This document shows, piece by piece, positions 60,979-64,000 of a stretch of 64,000 nt of DNA. Position numbers and translations under genes: made by a program. The notes beneath the pieces are model-generated. The model searched no databases. It saw only the letters and a list, made by a program, of their open reading frames with translations, and had not been told where the DNA came from. Each line of letters begins with the position of its first letter. The first letter of the stretch is position 1. Source of the stretch: Corynebacterium liangguodongii (GTDB lineage Bacteria > Actinomycetota > Actinomycetes > Mycobacteriales > Mycobacteriaceae); contig NZ_CP026948.1 of the NCBI RefSeq assembly GCF_003070865.1, forward strand, positions 1,240,001 through 1,304,000, given 5' to 3'.

Positions 60979-61866
60979 CTAGCGACGCCGCCTCTTCGGC
61001 CTGTCCGCCGGCCACATCGGCTGCAGCATGTGCCAGTCGGCGGGGTGCGCGGCGATGTTGGCTGCGAAGCGGTCCGCGAGCAGCTGGGTCGTGCGCTCGA
61101 GTGTGGTGACCTCGATCTCCGGGTCGGCCGTGAGAAGCCAGGGCGGCTCCCCCGGCCCGCCGAAGGCGGAGTGCACCGCGATGAGCGCGGCGCCGGTATC
61201 GATGGCGAGCTTCGCCGGGCCCGCGGGCATGGTGGTGGGCTCGCCGAAGAAATCCACGGCGACACCGCGGGCGGTGAGGTCGCGCTCACCAAGCAGGCAG
61301 ACAATCCCGCCGCCCGCGAGCACTTCCTTCAGGCGCGCGTACGGCGGCCGTTCCCCGCCGGTCAGCGGGAGTACCTCGAACCCGAGGGAGTTGCGGAAAT
61401 CGACGAAGGCCTGGAACAGCGCGGCGGGCTCGACGCGCTCGGCGACGGTGGTAAACCCGCCGTAGTTGGCCACGAACCACATCCCTGCCATGTCCCAGTT
61501 CCCCGAGTGCGGCAGCGCGAGGATAACTCCCCGCCCGCGGGAATAGGCCGCCTCGAAGTGCTCCCGGCCGCTGACCCCGGCGTCGATACGCGCGAGCACG
61601 TCCTCCTGCCCCGCGAGCCGCGGCAGCTGGAAGGCCTCCTTCCAGTAACGCGCGTAGGAGCGCATGGAGGCGCGCACGAGCCGCTGATCGACGCTGCCCG
61701 CACCGACGACCCTGATGAGGTTGCGGCGCAGCATCTCCGCACCCCGTCCGCGGTCGGAGGCGATATCCGCCCCGGTACGAAAGAGCGCGGCTGCCCACGA
61801 CTCCGGCAGCGCGCCCACGAGCCGCCACCCGGCGACGTAGCCTCCTGCGATGAGTTCTTGCTTCAC
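60979..61866 (-). CDS. patA: Phosphatidylinositol mannoside acyltransferase PatA
   Basis: A 295-residue LpxL/HtrB-fold acyltransferase acylating the mannose of PIM. Catalytic His120 and Asp125 lie in LPHSGNWD. It overlaps the pgsA 3' end by four bases. The C-terminus is basic (PKRRRR), suiting membrane association. Confidence 0.93.
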   Translation of the reverse strand: MKQELIAGGYVAGWRLVGALPESWAAALFRTGADIASDRGRGAEMLRRNLIRVVGAGSVDQRLVRASMRSYARYWKEAFQLPRLAGQEDVLARIDAGVSGREHFEAAYSRGRGVILALPHSGNWDMAGMWFVANYGGFTTVAERVEPAALFQAFVDFRNSLGFEVLPLTGGERPPYARLKEVLAGGGIVCLLGERDLTARGVAVDFFGEPTTMPAGPAKLAIDTGAALIAVHSAFGGPGEPPWLLTADPEIEVTTLERTTQLLADRFAANIAAHPADWHMLQPMWPADRPKRRRR

Positions 61867-62504
61867 GGCTTTGCCCCCTCCGGCGCGGCGATGTGCTCAT
61901 GCGAGCGCGGATCGCGGGCGGCGAGGGCGAAGCGCTGGACCACGGTGATTGCAGAGCCGGCAAGCAGCAGCCACACGGCCGCCGCGAGCGCCCCGCCCAC
62001 CCCGGCGCCCTCCAGGACGAGCCCGATAAAGGCGACGATGAGGCGCTCGGGCCGCTCGATGAGCCCGCCGACGATGCGCAGGCCCCCGGCCTCGCCGCGC
62101 GCCTTGATGTAGCTAATGACCTGGGAGAGGACGAGCACCCCGAGGGCTGCCGCGACGGTGGCCGGGGAGGCGTGGTCGACGTAGACGAACCACGCCACGA
62201 TCGCGCCGAAGAGCGCCCCGTCGGTGATGCGGTCGCAGCTCGCGTCCAGGGTGGCGCCGAAGGCCGTGCCCCCTCCCCTCAGCCGCGCCATCGTCCCATC
62301 GACCATGTCGAAGGCGGCGAAAAACGCCGAGGCGAGCGCCGCGGCGACGAGGTGGCCGGCCGGGATGAGGAGCACGGAGACCAGGATCGTCGCCGACGTG
62401 CCCAGCACCGTGGTCACGTTCGGGGTCATTCCGATGCGCAAAAGGGCCTTTGCCACCGGCTCGACGACGACCGCCGCGGGCTCCCGCCCGTGCACGCTAA
62501 GCAT
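61863..62504 (-). CDS. pgsA: Phosphatidylinositol phosphate synthase (CDP-alcohol phosphatidyltransferase)
   Basis: A 213-residue integral membrane enzyme making PI phosphate from CDP-diacylglycerol and inositol phosphate. The family motif is complete: Asp66, Asp69-Gly70, Ala73-Arg74, Gly83, Asp87 and Asp91. About six membrane helices are expected. The ATG at 62504 overlaps the HIT gene by 8 bases; the longer frame to 62546 is rejected. Gene order shows that it serves PIM synthesis. Confidence 0.93.
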   Translation of the reverse strand: MLSVHGREPAAVVVEPVAKALLRIGMTPNVTTVLGTSATILVSVLLIPAGHLVAAALASAFFAAFDMVDGTMARLRGGGTAFGATLDASCDRITDGALFGAIVAWFVYVDHASPATVAAALGVLVLSQVISYIKARGEAGGLRIVGGLIERPERLIVAFIGLVLEGAGVGGALAAAVWLLLAGSAITVVQRFALAARDPRSHEHIAAPEGAKP

Positions 62505-63069
62505 TGGCGCTCCCGCCCTCCCCGGTGTGTGCCCAGGCGTCGGCAAGCAGCGCCCGCGTCTCGCGCAGGAGCTGGGGCAGCACCTTCGTGCCCCCGATGA
62601 CCGTCATGAAGTTCGCATCGCCTGCCCAGCGCGGAACGACGTGAAGGTGGAGGTGATCGCCGACGGACCCGCCGGAGGCCTTACCCAGGTTGAGGCCCAC
62701 GTTGATCGCCTCGGGGTGCGAGACCGCCTTGAGCACGCGCACCGCCTGCTGGGCAAACGCCATGAGCTCAGCCGATTCGGCCGCCGTGAGGTGTTCAAGC
62801 TCGGCGACCTTGCGGTAGGGCACCACCATGAGGTGCCCGGCGTTGTACGGGTAGAGGTTGAGCAGAGCGTAGACGGCCTGCCCGCGGGCGACGATGAGCG
62901 CGTCCTCGTCGCTCTTGTGCGGCGCTGCGATAAACGGGTCCTCCTCGCCGCCGTCGTCGGGGATGGCGGCGACGTAGCTCGAGCGGTAGGGAGCCCACAG
63001 CCGCATCAGCCGATCCGGCTGCCCCACCCCGGTATCGACGAACTCGCCGCTAGCTCCTGCGCGCTGCAA
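62497..63069 (-). CDS. HIT-domain nucleotide phosphorylase/hydrolase
   Basis: A 190-residue histidine-triad protein with HLHLHVV (His139, His141, His143) and [11 protein letters not shown]. The Mycobacterium homologue in this operon is an AP4A phosphorylase. The start is a TTG at 63069 after GAGG, overlapping thrS by 20 bases. It is chosen because homologues include the GVGQPDRL segment upstream of the first ATG (63006). Confidence 0.88.
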   Translation of the reverse strand: MQRAGASGEFVDTGVGQPDRLMRLWAPYRSSYVAAIPDDGGEEDPFIAAPHKSDEDALIVARGQAVYALLNLYPYNAGHLMVVPYRKVAELEHLTAAESAELMAFAQQAVRVLKAVSHPEAINVGLNLGKASGGSVGDHLHLHVVPRWAGDANFMTVIGGTKVLPQLLRETRALLADAWAHTGEGGSANA

Positions 63070-64000
63070 GGCTTACCTCGCTCGGCTGCTCGTTGATCCG
63101 CTGCGCCACCCAGTCGCAGATCAGCTCGACGGCCTCATCGACGGGCACCCCGTTGACCTGGGTGCCGTCGAGGAAGCGGAAGCTCACCGCGCCCGCCTCC
63201 ACGTCGCGCGCGCCGGCGAGCAGCATAAACGGAACCTTGCCCGTGGTGTGGTTGCGGATCTTCTTCTGCATGCGGTCGTCGGAATGGTCGACCTCCGCGC
63301 GAATTCCGCGGGCACGCAGCTGCTTGACGACGCCATCTAGGTGCCCCGCGAAATCATCCGCCACCGGGATGCCCACGACCTGGTGCGGGGCAAGCCACGC
63401 CGGGAACGCGCCGGCGTAGTGCTCGAGGAGAACGCCGAAGAAGCGTTCGATGGAGCCGAAGAGTGCGCGGTGGATCATCACCGGGCGCTGCTTCGTGCCG
63501 TCGGGGGCGGTGTAGGTGAGGTCGAAGCGCTCCGGCAGGTTGAAGTCGAGCTGCACGGTCGACATCTGCCAGGTGCGCCCGATCGCGTCGCGCGCCTGCA
63601 CGGAGATCTTCGGGCCGTAGAACGCCGCCCCAGCCGGGTCCGGTACGAGCTCGAGGCCGGAGCGCTCGGCCACCGACTGCAAGATGGTCGTCGAGCGCTC
63701 CCAAATCTCGTCGTCGCCGATGTACTTGTTCGGGTCCTTCGTCGAGAGCTCGAGGTAGAAGTCATCCAGCCCGTAGTCCTTGAGCAGCGAGATGATGAAC
63801 TCGAGCACGCTGGTGAGTTCCTCTTCGAGCTGGTCCTCGGTACAGTAGATGTGCGCGTCATCCTGCGTGAAGCCGCGGGCGCGCGTGAGCCCGTGGACGA
63901 CGCCGGACTTCTCGTAGCGGTAGACGGTGCCAAACTCGAACAAGCGCAGCGGCAGCTCGCGGTAGGAGCGCCCGCGGGAGTCGAAAATGAGGTTGTGCAT
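63050..64000 (-). CDS. thrS: Threonine-tRNA ligase, C-terminal part (cut by window edge)
   Basis: The last 316 residues of ThrRS: class II motif 2 ([13 protein letters not shown] and [12 protein letters not shown]), [21 protein letters not shown], motif 3 with [14 protein letters not shown], and the anticodon-binding domain ending LAARRS. The N-terminal TGS and editing domains lie beyond base 64000. It begins the run thrS-HIT-pgsA-patA-pimA, the same order as in Mycobacterium. Confidence 0.96.
   Translation of the reverse strand: MHNLIFDSRGRSYRELPLRLFEFGTVYRYEKSGVVHGLTRARGFTQDDAHIYCTEDQLEEELTSVLEFIISLLKDYGLDDFYLELSTKDPNKYIGDDEIWERSTTILQSVAERSGLELVPDPAGAAFYGPKISVQARDAIGRTWQMSTVQLDFNLPERFDLTYTAPDGTKQRPVMIHRALFGSIERFFGVLLEHYAGAFPAWLAPHQVVGIPVADDFAGHLDGVVKQLRARGIRAEVDHSDDRMQKKIRNHTTGKVPFMLLAGARDVEAGAVSFRFLDGTQVNGVPVDEAVELICDWVAQRINEQPSEVSLAARRS

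Overview
The window is a stretch of high-GC Gram-positive chromosome, almost certainly Corynebacterium or a close relative. The clues are the order gmk-mihF-pyrF-carB-carA-pyrC-pyrB-pyrR, the rel-apt-dciAE-secF-secD-yajC-ruvBAC order, the phosphatidylinositol mannoside operon (HIT protein-pgsA-patA-pimA), the CE1758/CE1759-type flavin monooxygenase and reductase pair, LGFP repeats, an EF-P with the actinobacterial PGKGP loop, and frequent GTG starts. Most of the window is conserved housekeeping DNA on the minus strand.

Layout. 1-8896 (minus): end of gmk, the nucleoid protein gene mihF, and the pyrimidine operon pyrR-pyrB-pyrC-carA-carB-pyrF with a probable PyrR-binding hairpin in its leader. 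9024-11243 (plus): a SRPBCC-epimerase fusion gene and two YbjN-family genes. 11370-17077: an accessory island with a frameshifted secreted LGFP-repeat protein, two copies of a two-gene immunity-like cassette, an orphan HNH-type toxin tip, a decayed IS3-type transposase, a SUKH-domain gene and a wrecked serine recombinase. 17237-18126 (minus): two more YbjN genes, so the island sits between two convergent YbjN pairs. 18194-20973 (minus): a monosaccharide-type ABC transporter. 21272-30459 (minus): ppk2-nusB-efp, pepQ and the shikimate genes aroQ-aroB-aroK-aroC-aroE, with a small prepilin peptidase, mltG and ruvX. 30542-37699 (minus): alaS, rarA, a kinase-like phosphotransferase and aspS. 37700-38464: a gene-free stretch filled by a composite hairpin tandem repeat. 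38465-43394 (plus): zinc metallopeptidase, CBS protein, monooxygenase/reductase pair and sdaA. 43391-45825 (minus): hisS, an MBL-fold hydrolase and tpx. 45976-47435 (plus): a membrane-anchored cyclophilin and a small secreted protein with its own promoter and terminator. 47507-64000 (minus): rel-apt-dciAE-secF-secD-yajC, yebC-ruvC-ruvA-ruvB, tesB, the PIM operon and the 3' part of thrS.

The most unusual part is the 11.4-17.1 kb island. It looks like a decaying, cassette-based polymorphic toxin/immunity locus whose carrier uses LGFP cell-wall-binding repeats. Two adjacent, mutually similar, immunity-like families (called ImmA and ImmB here) occur as a duplicated pair and match no family I can name. 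All functional statements come from reading the translations; no database search was possible.
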